41,771 nucleotides of DNA. Source: an uncultured Cellvibrionales bacterium (GTDB taxonomy: Bacteria > Pseudomonadota > Gammaproteobacteria > Pseudomonadales > Porticoccaceae). Location: NCBI GenBank assembly GCA_913062605.1, contig CAJXWQ010000016.1, positions 1 through 41,771 of the forward strand, read 5' to 3'. The position numbers and the translations under genes were made by a program. Shown here one piece after another: positions 17,133 through 26,800 of this stretch (its first letter is position 1; the number at the start of each line of letters is the position of its first letter). The notes under the pieces are model-generated. The model had not been told where the DNA came from and did no database searches. It saw only the letters and a list, made by a program, of their open reading frames with translations.

Positions 17133-17606
17133 TTAAAGTTGTGTGTCCAATGGTAATTCTGTGGAGTATTTTATTTGAGTGACCGCTACATTGGAGTGGA
17201 TTTCTCTAATCAGTGGAAGTTGTGCCAGATGACGACGCAAAAAACTTTCAAAATGTTGAATATCTCGAGTAATAATTTTTAAAAAATAATCCATGGTTCC
17301 AGTGACGGTATAACATTCCACAATTTCTGGAAACTGTTGTACTTGTTCCTCAAACGTTTCAAGTGAATCTTCATCATTTCGTGAGAGAGAAATGCTCACG
17401 AACGTCACCATTTGCATGCCCAGTTTTTTTGAGTCCAGCAACGCAACTTTCTTTTGGATAATTCCAGTCTGCTCTAACCGGTTGATTCGTCGCCAGCAAG
17501 GAGAGGTGGATAGGTTGACCTTGTCCGCTATTTCCTGAGCTGTAAGGCTCGCATCTTTTTGTAGTTGCTTGAGAATATTGACGTCAATGCTATCAAACTC
17601 TGCCAT
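17133..17606 (-). CDS. Lrp/AsnC family transcriptional regulator
   Basis: A 157-residue feast/famine regulator. The N-terminal winged helix-turn-helix covers residues ~5-60 (SLTAQEIADKVNLSTSPCWRRINRLEQTGII). The RAM ligand-binding domain follows (VTFVSISLSRNDEDSLETFEEQVQQFPEIVECYTVTGTMDYFLKI). Such proteins sense amino acids and form octamers. It is divergent from the 2-oxoacid oxidoreductase and amino-acid dehydrogenase genes, so it probably controls them and itself through the AT-rich gap of 230 bases. No histone-like abundance signals are seen. Confidence 0.93.
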   Translation of the reverse strand: MAEFDSIDVNILKQLQKDASLTAQEIADKVNLSTSPCWRRINRLEQTGIIQKKVALLDSKKLGMQMVTFVSISLSRNDEDSLETFEEQVQQFPEIVECYTVTGTMDYFLKIITRDIQHFESFLRRHLAQLPLIREIHSNVAVTQIKYSTELPLDTQL

Positions 17607-17836
17607 AGGCTATTCCGTTTTTGTCACAAAAAGAAAATAAAATTCTAAATTACCTTACTTCTTAACAATATATTACCTATATATAGGGTTGGGGGAGAAA
17701 AAAAGCAAATATATACCCGGAACAAGCCGCTATGCTTTTTGCCAAAGGAGTTAAGTAAAAAATAAGCCCATGTTGTAGGGAATATGTGAGGGGAAATGGG
17801 CCAGTAATAACGTTGGGCTCAACGTAGGGAGTGCCT
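17607..17836. promoter_or_regulatory. Divergent control region, Lrp gene / oxidoreductase
   Basis: This 230-base gap is AT-rich in its first 110 bases (runs such as AACAATATATTACCTATATATAGGG at about 17666-17690), typical of Lrp-family binding regions. I see no clean promoter pair and no strong hairpin. GTAGGGA at 17824-17830 is the ribosome site that decides the GTG start at 17837. Confidence 0.45.
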
Positions 17837-20800
17837 GTGAAAACGTCATTAAATGACAAATATCTTTTGGATAAAGGTCGTGCTTATCTGAGCGGTATCG
17901 AAGCACTTGTACGGTTGCCAATATTACAGCATCAGCGAGACCAGGAGCGGGGTTTGAATACGGCTTGCTTCATCTCCGGTTATCGTGGTTCACCTCTGGG
18001 AACGTTGGACCAATCACTTTGGAAAGCTAAGCCTTTTCTCGATAAACACAATATTTATTTCCAGCCCGGCATCAATGAGGATCTGGGTATGACTGCTGTG
18101 TGGGGTAGTCAGCAAGTCAATATTTTTCCCGGTGCCAAATATGATGGTGTGTATGGCATGTGGTACGGCAAGGGGCCAGGGTTAGATCGTAGTCTCGATG
18201 TGCTGAAGCACGCCAATGCCTTTGGTACCTCAAAATATGGTGGGGTCCTGGCGGTAGTTGGCGATGACCACGCCTGTAAATCTTCCACGTTACCTCACCA
18301 GAGTGACCACATGTTTATTGGTGCTACTTGTCCGGTACTGAACCCTGCCGGGGTACAGGAGGTTTTGGATCTTGGCGTCTATGGTTGGGAGTTATCCCGA
18401 TATTGTGGTTGCTGGGTAGGAATGAAAGTCATCACCGAGAATTGTGATGCGGCTATTTCTGCAGAGATTGATCCGGGTCGAGTGAAAATTATCCTCCCCG
18501 AGGATTATGAGCTGCCAGAAGGCGGCATTCACGCTCGCTGGCCCGATACCCCTCTAGAGCAGGAAAAACGCCTACAGCGGGACAAAATTTATGCGGCCCT
18601 GGCTTTTGCCCGAGCTAATAACCTCAACCGCATCACCATGGATAGCCCCAATGCCCGGTTGGGTATTATCACCACGGGTAAATCGTATCTGGACACACTA
18701 CAGGCACTGGATGACTTGGGCATTGACGAGAGCCTGGCTGCTGAAATTGGTCTGCGACTCTACAAAGTGGGGATGAGCTGGCCGCTGGAACCCGTCGTTA
18801 CACACCAGTTTGCCGAAGGCTTGGAAGAAATTCTGGTTATTGAGGAAAAACGCAGTGTGATTGAGGATCAGTTAACCAGCCACCTGTACAACTGGCCGGT
18901 AGAGAAGCGCCCCAGAGTCGTGGGTGAATACGACGAACATCGTGAATTACTGGTCACTAATCTGGGTGAGTTGACCCCGGCATTAATTGCCAGAGTGATT
19001 GCCAGCCGTATCGGTAAATTCTTTATCAGTGAACCCATTGAAAAACGGCTAGCGTTTTTGGAGGCTAAGGAGCAGTCCTTGGCTAGTAAAACCGCCTTGA
19101 TTGAACGCAACCCCTGGTACTGTTCGGGTTGCCCACACAACACCTCTACGGTGGTGCCTGAGGGCAGTATGGCGATGGCGGGTATTGGCTGTCACTACAT
19201 GGTGCAGTGGATGGATCGCAGTACCTACACCTTCACCCAAATGGGGGGCGAGGGTGCCACCTGGATTGGTCAGGCACCCTTTACCGAAACTCAACATGTA
19301 TTTCAAAACCTGGGTGATGGGACTTATTTCCATTCAGGTTTACTTGCTATCCGTGCAGCGATTGCTGCGGGGGTGAATATTACCTACAAAATCCTCTACA
19401 ACGATGCGGTGGCCATGACGGGCGGGCAACCCGTGGATGGAGAGCTATCCGTTGAACAGATGGTCTACCAGCTGCGCGGCGAAGGGATTAAACGTATCGC
19501 CGTGGTGTCTGATAATCCAGAGCAATTTAGTCATGATTTTCCAGCGGCATTTATCAAAGAGTTTAAAGGGTTGTCGATTCACCACCGCGACGAACTGGAA
19601 GCTGTGCAACTGGAGCTTCGAGAGGTTCGTGGCACCAGTGTTTTAATCTATGAGCAAACCTGTGCGGCGGAAAAGCGTCGCCGTCGTAAAAAAGGTGTGA
19701 TGGAAGATCCGGCGAAACGGGTATTTATCAATGAGCTGGTCTGTGAGGGCTGTGGGGATTGTGGCGTGCAATCCAACTGCCTCTCAGTGATACCAAAAGA
19801 CACCGTGCTGGGCCGTAAACGGATGATCGATCAGTCAGCCTGCAACAAGGACTACTCCTGTGTAAAAGGCTTCTGCCCCAGTTTTGTGACCGTTCACGGT
19901 GGCGAATTGAAAAAAAATACGGCTATGGTTGACGAAGATGACTGGTCCGAATTGCCGTTGCCCATGCTCCCCACCATTGATGTGCCTTATAACATTATGG
20001 TGGCCGGGATTGGTGGTACCGGCGTATTAACCGTGGGTTCTGTGTTGGGTATGGCGGCACACATTGCTGAAAAAGGGACCTCAGTATTAACCCAAACCGG
20101 GTTGGCGCAAAAATTCGGTTCTGTGACCAGTCATGTGCGTATCGCCAATCATCAATCGGACATTCACGGCGTCAGAATTCCCGCTGGTGATGCTCATTTG
20201 TTACTGGGTGCTGATCTGGTGGTATCTACCAGCAATGAGGCACTGGCCAAGGTCAACCGAGAATTTTCATCGGCGGTAATCAACAGCCATGAATCACCCA
20301 CAGCAGAATTTACCCACAACCCGGATGCAGAGTTTCCTACATCGGCAATGATGCAGGTGATTCGGGATGAAACGGGAGCAGATCGCACCTGGTTTATCGA
20401 TTCGACTCAGTTGGGCGCAAGCCTACTGGGTGATGCCATCAGTGCCAATATGGTGTTGCTGGGGTATGCATGGCAGCAGGGCATGATTCCTTTACCGCTC
20501 GAAGCGATTGAACAGGCGATCACTATCAATAACGTATCCGTCGAGATGAACCTGAAGGCTGTTCAGTGGGGTCGCCGATTTGCCTGTGACCCAGCCAGAG
20601 TGAAGGCATTAGCGGGTATGAAAAAGTTATCACCCAGTACCCAATCGTTGCCTGAACTCATCAATTACCGCTATGAGTTTTTGACCAGTTATCAAAACCT
20701 GGTCTATGCAGATCGGTACAGAACACAGGTGGAGCAGGTTCGTCAGGTAGAGCGAGTCCTATTCCCTGATCATGATAATAGCCAAATGCTACTGACCACG

Positions 20801-21397
20801 GCAGCAGCAGAAAACTATTTCAAGCTGCTGGCCATCAAGGATGAATATGAAGTGGCAAGGCTTTATACCAATGGAGAATTTGAACAGCATTTGAACGATC
20901 AGTTTGAAGGAGATTTTAGTTTGAAATTCCATCTGGCACCACCGCTATTGGCTAAGCGAGATGCTGTGACGGGCCACCTGAAAAAACGTGAATTTGGCGG
21001 TTGGGTTTTACCCCTGTTTCGACAGTTGGCGAAGCTGAAATTCCTGAGAGGATCAAGGTTTGATGTCTTTGGTTATTCCTCCGAGAGAAAAATGGAACGG
21101 CAACTGTTGGTGGAATATGAACAGACCCTGGCCGACCTTCTGGACGGTCTAACCGAACATAATTATCAAACAGCCGTTGAGATTGCAGCGCTGCCCGAGA
21201 AAATTCGTGGTTTTGGCCATGTAAAAGAACATAACCGCAAGATGTCTAAGGAGAGAGAGGTGCAGTTAATGGCTGCATTCAAAGATTCTCCGGTAACGAT
21301 TCCTGTAACAGTGATTGAACCGGAAAGCATTGAGACAGGTGGGCCTCTAGGAGACAAGGAGACAGGAACATCTCTAAAAGAAGAGGAGACAGAATAA
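17837..21397 (+). CDS. Fused indolepyruvate ferredoxin oxidoreductase (IorA-IorB type)
   Basis: A cytoplasmic enzyme of about 1186 residues that oxidatively decarboxylates aryl or branched 2-oxoacids to acyl-CoA and passes electrons to ferredoxin. In order it has the pyrimidine-binding part (FISGYRGSPLGTLDQ), a CSGCPHNTST segment and the thiamine-diphosphate site (MGGEGATWIGQ, NLGDGTYFHSG, DAVAMTGGQPVDG, nt ~19236-19440). A cysteine-rich Fe-S region (CEGCGDCGVQSNC and CNKDYSCVKGFC, nt ~19741-19875) leads to the gamma-type IorB domain (VAGIGGTGVLTVGSVLGMAAH). Fused forms of this length are normal in proteobacteria. The GTG at 17837 has GGGAG five bases upstream; the GTG at 17831 overlaps that site. 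Its TAA shares a base with the ATG of the dehydrogenase gene. Confidence 0.93.
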   Translation: MKTSLNDKYLLDKGRAYLSGIEALVRLPILQHQRDQERGLNTACFISGYRGSPLGTLDQSLWKAKPFLDKHNIYFQPGINEDLGMTAVWGSQQVNIFPGAKYDGVYGMWYGKGPGLDRSLDVLKHANAFGTSKYGGVLAVVGDDHACKSSTLPHQSDHMFIGATCPVLNPAGVQEVLDLGVYGWELSRYCGCWVGMKVITENCDAAISAEIDPGRVKIILPEDYELPEGGIHARWPDTPLEQEKRLQRDKIYAALAFARANNLNRITMDSPNARLGIITTGKSYLDTLQALDDLGIDESLAAEIGLRLYKVGMSWPLEPVVTHQFAEGLEEILVIEEKRSVIEDQLTSHLYNWPVEKRPRVVGEYDEHRELLVTNLGELTPALIARVIASRIGKFFISEPIEKRLAFLEAKEQSLASKTALIERNPWYCSGCPHNTSTVVPEGSMAMAGIGCHYMVQWMDRSTYTFTQMGGEGATWIGQAPFTETQHVFQNLGDGTYFHSGLLAIRAAIAAGVNITYKILYNDAVAMTGGQPVDGELSVEQMVYQLRGEGIKRIAVVSDNPEQFSHDFPAAFIKEFKGLSIHHRDELEAVQLELREVRGTSVLIYEQTCAAEKRRRRKKGVMEDPAKRVFINELVCEGCGDCGVQSNCLSVIPKDTVLGRKRMIDQSACNKDYSCVKGFCPSFVTVHGGELKKNTAMVDEDDWSELPLPMLPTIDVPYNIMVAGIGGTGVLTVGSVLGMAAHIAEKGTSVLTQTGLAQKFGSVTSHVRIANHQSDIHGVRIPAGDAHLLLGADLVVSTSNEALAKVNREFSSAVINSHESPTAEFTHNPDAEFPTSAMMQVIRDETGADRTWFIDSTQLGASLLGDAISANMVLLGYAWQQGMIPLPLEAIEQAITINNVSVEMNLKAVQWGRRFACDPARVKALAGMKKLSPSTQSLPELINYRYEFLTSYQNLVYADRYRTQVEQVRQVERVLFPDHDNSQMLLTTAAAENYFKLLAIKDEYEVARLYTNGEFEQHLNDQFEGDFSLKFHLAPPLLAKRDAVTGHLKKREFGGWVLPLFRQLAKLKFLRGSRFDVFGYSSERKMERQLLVEYEQTLADLLDGLTEHNYQTAVEIAALPEKIRGFGHVKEHNRKMSKEREVQLMAAFKDSPVTIPVTVIEPESIETGGPLGDKETGTSLKEEETE

Positions 21398-22464
21398 TGA
21401 GCGTATTTAGTCACCCCGAATTTGATGGCCACGAAAAGCTGGTATTTCACCATGACCGGTCGTCAGGCTTGAAAGCCATCGTGGCGATTCATAATACCAA
21501 TCTCGGCAATGCACTTGGTGGTTGCCGAATGTGGAACTACGCCTCGGATGATGAGGCTATTGCCGATGTATTACGTCTTTCCAAGGGCATGACCTATAAG
21601 GCAGCCATTACCGGCCTGAATATAGGCGGCGGTAAGAGCGTCATTATTGGCAATCCACGCCGTGACAAAACACCGGAACTCCTTCGTGCTATGGGCCGTT
21701 TTATGAACAGCCTGAATGGTGAGTACATCACTGCCGAGGATGTGGGTATTTACGAGGAAGATGTCAAAGTGATCGCCAGTGAAACCGAGTATGTGACGGG
21801 CTTTGATAGCAATAGTGTTGGCATTAACGGCCCTTCGCCTTACACGGCCTACGGCGTATTTAGAGGTATAGAGGCGGCGGTACGTTTCAGGTTGGGTCGC
21901 AACAATCTGAAGGGTATTCGTGTGGCCATACAGGGTGTGGGTAAGGTGGGGTTTGAGCTTGCCCAGCTGCTAATTAATGTGGGTGCTGAGGTGAGTGCAG
22001 CAGATATCTTTACCGATAGCCTTGAGCGTGCTGTCAGAGAGCTGGGTGTTATTCCAGTACCCGCCGATCAAATCCTGTACCAACAAGTAGATGTCCTGGC
22101 GCCTTGTGCCATGGGTGCCACCTTGAACAAGGAGACCATTCCACAGCTCAAGGCCAGAATTGTGGCCGGTTCAGCTAACAATCAACTGGGCGATCGTTCT
22201 GATGGGGAGCGATTAACCGAAGCCGGCATTCTCTATGTGCCGGACTATGTGATTAACGCAGGTGGCCTGATTAAAGTGTATTACCAGTATTTTGGTGCAG
22301 ACAGGCAGGAAGTGATCAGACACATTGATCAGATTGCAGAAGAAACCCTGCCAAGAATTTTCTCCGTTGCCAGAGAGTTGAGGAAACCTACCAGTGTGAT
22401 TGCCGATGAGCTTGCCAGAGAACGTTTTATGTCCGGTGAATTGGCCCAAACCGATGCCGCTTAA
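21397..22464 (+). CDS. Glu/Leu/Phe/Val family amino acid dehydrogenase
   Basis: A 355-residue NAD-dependent dehydrogenase that reversibly deaminates a branched or aromatic amino acid to its 2-oxoacid. The N-terminal domain holds the substrate loop GGCRMW and the catalytic-lysine segment GMTYKAAITGLNIGGGKSVI. The Rossmann domain starts near VAIQGVGKVGFELAQLL. The length fits leucine/valine/phenylalanine dehydrogenases rather than the longer glutamate enzymes. The start overlaps the stop of the oxidoreductase by one base (TAATG), so the two are translationally coupled. This enzyme would supply the 2-oxoacid that the first consumes. The exact amino acid cannot be decided by eye. Confidence 0.92.
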   Translation: MSVFSHPEFDGHEKLVFHHDRSSGLKAIVAIHNTNLGNALGGCRMWNYASDDEAIADVLRLSKGMTYKAAITGLNIGGGKSVIIGNPRRDKTPELLRAMGRFMNSLNGEYITAEDVGIYEEDVKVIASETEYVTGFDSNSVGINGPSPYTAYGVFRGIEAAVRFRLGRNNLKGIRVAIQGVGKVGFELAQLLINVGAEVSAADIFTDSLERAVRELGVIPVPADQILYQQVDVLAPCAMGATLNKETIPQLKARIVAGSANNQLGDRSDGERLTEAGILYVPDYVINAGGLIKVYYQYFGADRQEVIRHIDQIAEETLPRIFSVARELRKPTSVIADELARERFMSGELAQTDAA

Positions 22465-22493
22465 AGCATTGTAGGGATATACTATCGCTACTT

Positions 22494-23081
22494 TTGAAGA
22501 TGATGGTTAACAGGCCGGCAGCAGTGATAGACGACGACAAAAAATTATTCCACGAAGAGATGGGCGATGTAGCACCGTTAAATAAAACGGCTGACCGTGT
22601 TGACCTGAAAAAGACCGTGGAACAAATACCGGGGTTGGCAGTGCGCCGCCGTGATGCCCAGCAGGCGTCGCCAAAAAACTGTGACGCCCTCTCTTCTGAA
22701 GACCATATCGTTATGGTTAAACCCCGGGATGTCCTCAGTTTCAAGCGTGATGGTGTTCAGCATGGCGTCTTCAAAAACCTGCGTCTCGGCAAGTACACTT
22801 TAGATTCTCGGCTCGACTTGCACCGACTGACCGTCGTGCAGGCACAGCAACAGGTCTTTCAGTTTATCCAAGACTGCATCAAGCACGATATTCGTTGTGC
22901 CCTGATCACCCATGGCCGGGGAGAGAACCGCGAAAAGCCCGCTTTACTGAAGAGCTGCACGAATCATTGGCTTCAACAACTGGATAGTGTGCTGGCTTTT
23001 CACAGTGCCCAGCCCCAGCATGGGGGTACGGGTTCAACGTATGTGCTGTTACGTAAGAGTGCGAAGAAGAGTTTAGAATAA
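22494..23081 (+). CDS. Smr-domain protein
   Basis: A protein of about 195 residues with a C-terminal Smr domain, related to the E. coli SmrA/SmrB group; family members nick nucleic acid, and SmrB cleaves mRNA at collided ribosomes. Three signature parts are visible: LDLHRLTVVQAQQQV, ALITHGRGENR and the C-terminal GGTGSTYVLLRKS. The N-terminal ~90 residues are polar and hold no known domain. The start is uncertain: TTG 22494 and ATG 22500 and 22503 are in frame with no strong ribosome site. It lies 29 bases after the dehydrogenase gene, so cotranscription is possible. Confidence 0.88.
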   Translation: MKMMVNRPAAVIDDDKKLFHEEMGDVAPLNKTADRVDLKKTVEQIPGLAVRRRDAQQASPKNCDALSSEDHIVMVKPRDVLSFKRDGVQHGVFKNLRLGKYTLDSRLDLHRLTVVQAQQQVFQFIQDCIKHDIRCALITHGRGENREKPALLKSCTNHWLQQLDSVLAFHSAQPQHGGTGSTYVLLRKSAKKSLE

Positions 23082-23097
23082 CAGGGAGCGGCATCAT

Positions 23098-23721
23098 ATG
23101 CTGGATATCAACAAACTTCATCAGGCCGAAGCAGATTTTCTTACTCAATATCCGGGAGGCTTCAGTCATCCCGCCATGATAGAAATCGGTAAAAAACACC
23201 GAATGGACAAAATGGCTAGTATGGCCAAAGAATGTTTTTCCAAAACAGCCTGCTCAAATGTTCTGACCACGGCAGAAAACATGGTCAAAGCAGTCAGCCG
23301 TTCATCCATGGTGTCCATGTTTGAAAAGCCAAAATTTAAAGGCTTTGTACAACGCCTAAACAATGATGAAAAAGCCTTTTTGGTTCATGCGCTCTGTGAG
23401 ATGTTACATGGTAAACAACAGGCAGGGCTTGAGGCGATGGTGAGTATTCTAGCCACAGAAAAACTGGCCAAGTGGAGCATTGTTAGTATTATTCCTGCGT
23501 ACTATGCACCGGCCAAAGAAGTGTTTGTAAAACCCACCACCGCAAAAGGTATTCTCAACCATTTCAATATCGATGACCCTGTCTACAAGCCATTACCTAG
23601 TTGGGATTTTTACAAAAAATATCGAAAGTTGATTAACGATGCTAAGAAAGAGGTTGATCCAAGTTTATCGCCATCCAATGCGGCTTTTTCGGGGTTTCTA
23701 ATGATGGCGTTGAAGTTTTAG
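23098..23721 (+). CDS. Hypothetical protein
   Basis: A 207-residue soluble protein that I cannot assign. It is rich in lysine and methionine, is predicted mostly helical, and has no signal peptide or membrane segment. Segments such as PGGFSHPAMIEIGKKHRMDKM and RLNNDEKAFLVHALCEMLHGK look conserved-protein-like rather than random. The ATG at 23098 has GGGAG about 10 bases upstream, and the gene follows the Smr gene by 16 bases, so both probably share one message. A 7-bp hairpin (23741-23766) follows the stop but lacks a T run. Confidence 0.7.
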   Translation: MLDINKLHQAEADFLTQYPGGFSHPAMIEIGKKHRMDKMASMAKECFSKTACSNVLTTAENMVKAVSRSSMVSMFEKPKFKGFVQRLNNDEKAFLVHALCEMLHGKQQAGLEAMVSILATEKLAKWSIVSIIPAYYAPAKEVFVKPTTAKGILNHFNIDDPVYKPLPSWDFYKKYRKLINDAKKEVDPSLSPSNAAFSGFLMMALKF

Positions 23722-23826
23722 ATGATTTTGAGTGTTTAGAGGCTTTGCCTTCTTTAATTCAAAGCCCTACTGAGAGAGCAGAGTTAGAAAGGAGCGACTA
23801 AATTTATTCATAGATGCCCCTTAAAT

Positions 23827-23886
23827 GCATAACAGTTACTTTAAAAGCCTAAGGCTTCATATCACCTTGGCTCCTGATCCAAGAGC
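23827..23886 (-). repeat. Partial copy (copy 1) of the cassette-flanking repeat
   Basis: From c23833 to about 23886 this is nearly identical to copy 2 at 30451-30504. The shared core is AAGCCTAAGGCTT followed by CTTGGCTCCTGATCCAAGAG. On the minus strand it ends in GTTATGC, the same recombination-core-like heptamer seen at copy 3. Only ~54 bases are shared; similarity stops seven bases from the stop of the 1358-residue gene. The rest of the 23722-23892 gap holds a weak hairpin and no gene. Confidence 0.75.
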
Positions 23887-23892
23887 AAAAAA

Positions 23893-26800
23893 TCATTTTT
23901 TTCTCGCATGCCAAATACCACCAGCACTAAAAGCTCGCCAACCCCAACTGGCCCATACAATAATTCGTGTGGCTAACCATAAAGACCACAGCATCATTAC
24001 CAGTCTGTAGCCGAGAATAGGGAGGCTGATGACATTGGCGACGGGGAAATTACCCGAAGCGGCGGTATCCTGATAGAAGTGATATAAATGTGAACTACTG
24101 CCGTTGCCAACAACTTTCATGTCAGGGGTTGATAATAATCCCATGGGGATAGCTGACAGGGCGGAAATAGTGGCGACAATGGTGACCAATACGATACTGG
24201 CCTGTAAAAGGTTAAAGTGGGAGCTGCTGAGCGTGGGCGGATCAATATAATCTTTTCGATAAGCCAGTAAAACGAAAAAGATAATAACGGCAAAAACACC
24301 ATAACTATTTACCGTTGATAGGCCTATACCTAACAACAACCAACCAACGATATTAATGGGCACGTTGAGGTGGCATTTTTTGATAATAGTTGTCAGTGCA
24401 AATGCACAGATAATAATAACAACCAGTATTCCCCAATAAAGCATGGCAGGACCAATCGCCGGGCCATCAAAATATAAAGGCCAGCGATCGCGTGTCAATG
24501 TATAGGTTAAGCTGATATTGGTCGCGGTATCAGGTAAATGGATGGCGGGTGTTGTTGTATTCCAGCCCATCTCCTTTTTCTCTTGGAAGACAACGGTAAC
24601 ATTCTGTAACCCCGGTTGCAGGGGAATGGTCACCACATTGGTGCTGGGAATATTGAGCTTTTTATTGCCATTGGTTACCGACAGAATTTCAGCATCTTCA
24701 GGTATGGAAAAACGATAGTCTTCCCCAAGGCTTGATCGAATTGAAAGTGACAGTGTTGATTTCTGGATGCGATCACCAGGGCTGTATTTTAACTCTGCTT
24801 TTTCAACAGTATGTGTCGGGCCTGTGACTCCCGTTGGTCGAGAGATATTTATCGTCAGTTTTTCACCAGACCACGGGCGCCAGTGAGGCTCTAATGAGCT
24901 GAGTGCGTTGTTATCCTTTACGGGTGGTATGCCGCTGTAGTCAATACGCCATAAAGAGGAGGGTTTGATACGCCAGGTTTCAACGTAGTGGTTAGATGGT
25001 TTGGCTTCCAGTAACAGTGTTTCTGCGGGTTCTAGTACAGAGTGCCAGCTGGTAACCCGTTGATTATGTTTGAGTTGTACGTGGGCGACCCCTTCTTTGA
25101 TGGTGATGTTGTTATCCAACACCTTTTCGTTATCGATGAGAGGAATACTGACAGCGATAGGACCACTTTTTGGGGCGTACCGGATGATAGTGGTTTCCAT
25201 GTGCCACTCTTTATCAAGAATAAAAGTGCGCTGTATGGTCACCAAAGGTGAGATAGGGTCGGGGGTTAATGTGTCTTTTTTACTCTCCTCAATACTCACC
25301 GTAGAACGGAGTGCTAAGGTATTATTTAATACTCGGCCATCAACGAGGCCATCAATAAGCCAATCAGAGGAAGCAACGTTAAAATTGTGTATGGGTTTTG
25401 GGAAAGAGATAGAGGCCTGATCGCCCAGTATTTTACCGGTGATTGAAATCCTGTGATGACCTTCAGCGAGCAGCAGGTTATTTTGGTTTTTATTACGCTT
25501 AGCTGTTGGCAAAGAATTTTGATCAAGTTTTATATTTGATAATTGCCAATTTCCTACTATTTGAGGCAATGACATCATCACATCAGCTTGAGCGTATGCC
25601 TCGAAGGAAAGTTCCAGATTATGTCCTTTTACGGTTAGTGAGCCCTTGTTAAGGGAAATACAATTGGGCAAGCATTCCGGTGCTTTAGTTAATCGGGTTT
25701 CCAGCTCTTTTAGCAAGTATTCAGGGGGGTAGTCACCGGCTATTACATGACCAGTTGGTGTGAGCATGGTAATGCCTGCAACGAACAGCGCCCCTAGAGT
25801 GCTAGCCAATGCTGTATTGCCTGATGTTGTTTTATTATCGCTGCCAGTACCCTTACCTGAACCAGTATCTTTGGACTTAAGTACTGGAATGAGTTTAAGA
25901 ATAATCAAGACGCCATAGGCTGCCAGGAAAAGTACGCTAAGAACGCGCCATAGGCTGGTAAAAAATGGAGAGCAGTAGGTGATGGATAACACTTGAGATT
26001 CATCTACCGGGCTATTGGCTTTAAAGTTGATGCGATTCCATACCCAGGTGGGTAAACCTGGTCCGGTCTGAACGCGATCGCTCTCCGTCACTTGATATAT
26101 GCTCCGTGCTTTTTTGGGTGTTGGAGTACTAACCGATTGCACGCGTTGTTTTGCCCGCACCAAATTGTCTTCCTCAAAGAACATTTCCTCTTGCTCTATG
26201 GCAATATCAGCTTGAGGTGCGGATGCACGACTGGCGTAATTGAGTTTGGACGATGGGCTGTAATGACTGACTTCTGTTTTTTCCAGTGATGGATATATGG
26301 CCAAGCGGAATGAGGAAATGGCAAAGCCGATAATGCCAATAACAAAAATGGCGGCAAACAAGACGGTACATCCCCTCAAAAATGATTTAAATCGACCACC
26401 AGTGACTGGCAGTAATGCAAGCAGCACCAATAACGGCGGGATTGCAGCAAGAGGGGATCCCGCCTCATGGTAAGCAATTACCATGGCGATCAAAGCCAAA
26501 ATGGCTGCTTTGTTACCAATAAGCTTGCGAGTGACTGCGGTGATGATCAGCACTAAAAATAAATCCCATAGATCCCATGCACTGATCCATGTCCCGTGTA
26601 TACGATCCACACCATCGGCATAAAGAACGCGCCAGCCAGGGGGTAGATGCAGTGTGGCAGAAAAGTTGTCTGTTGTAGCATCCCAACCCGAGGCAGAAAA
26701 TTCTTTTGGGTTGTCTATTAGGGTGACAGCACTGAGATTGATGTCGGCACTTCGAATTTCCAGGCCTTGTTGACCATTATGTTCTGTAATTAATACAGGC

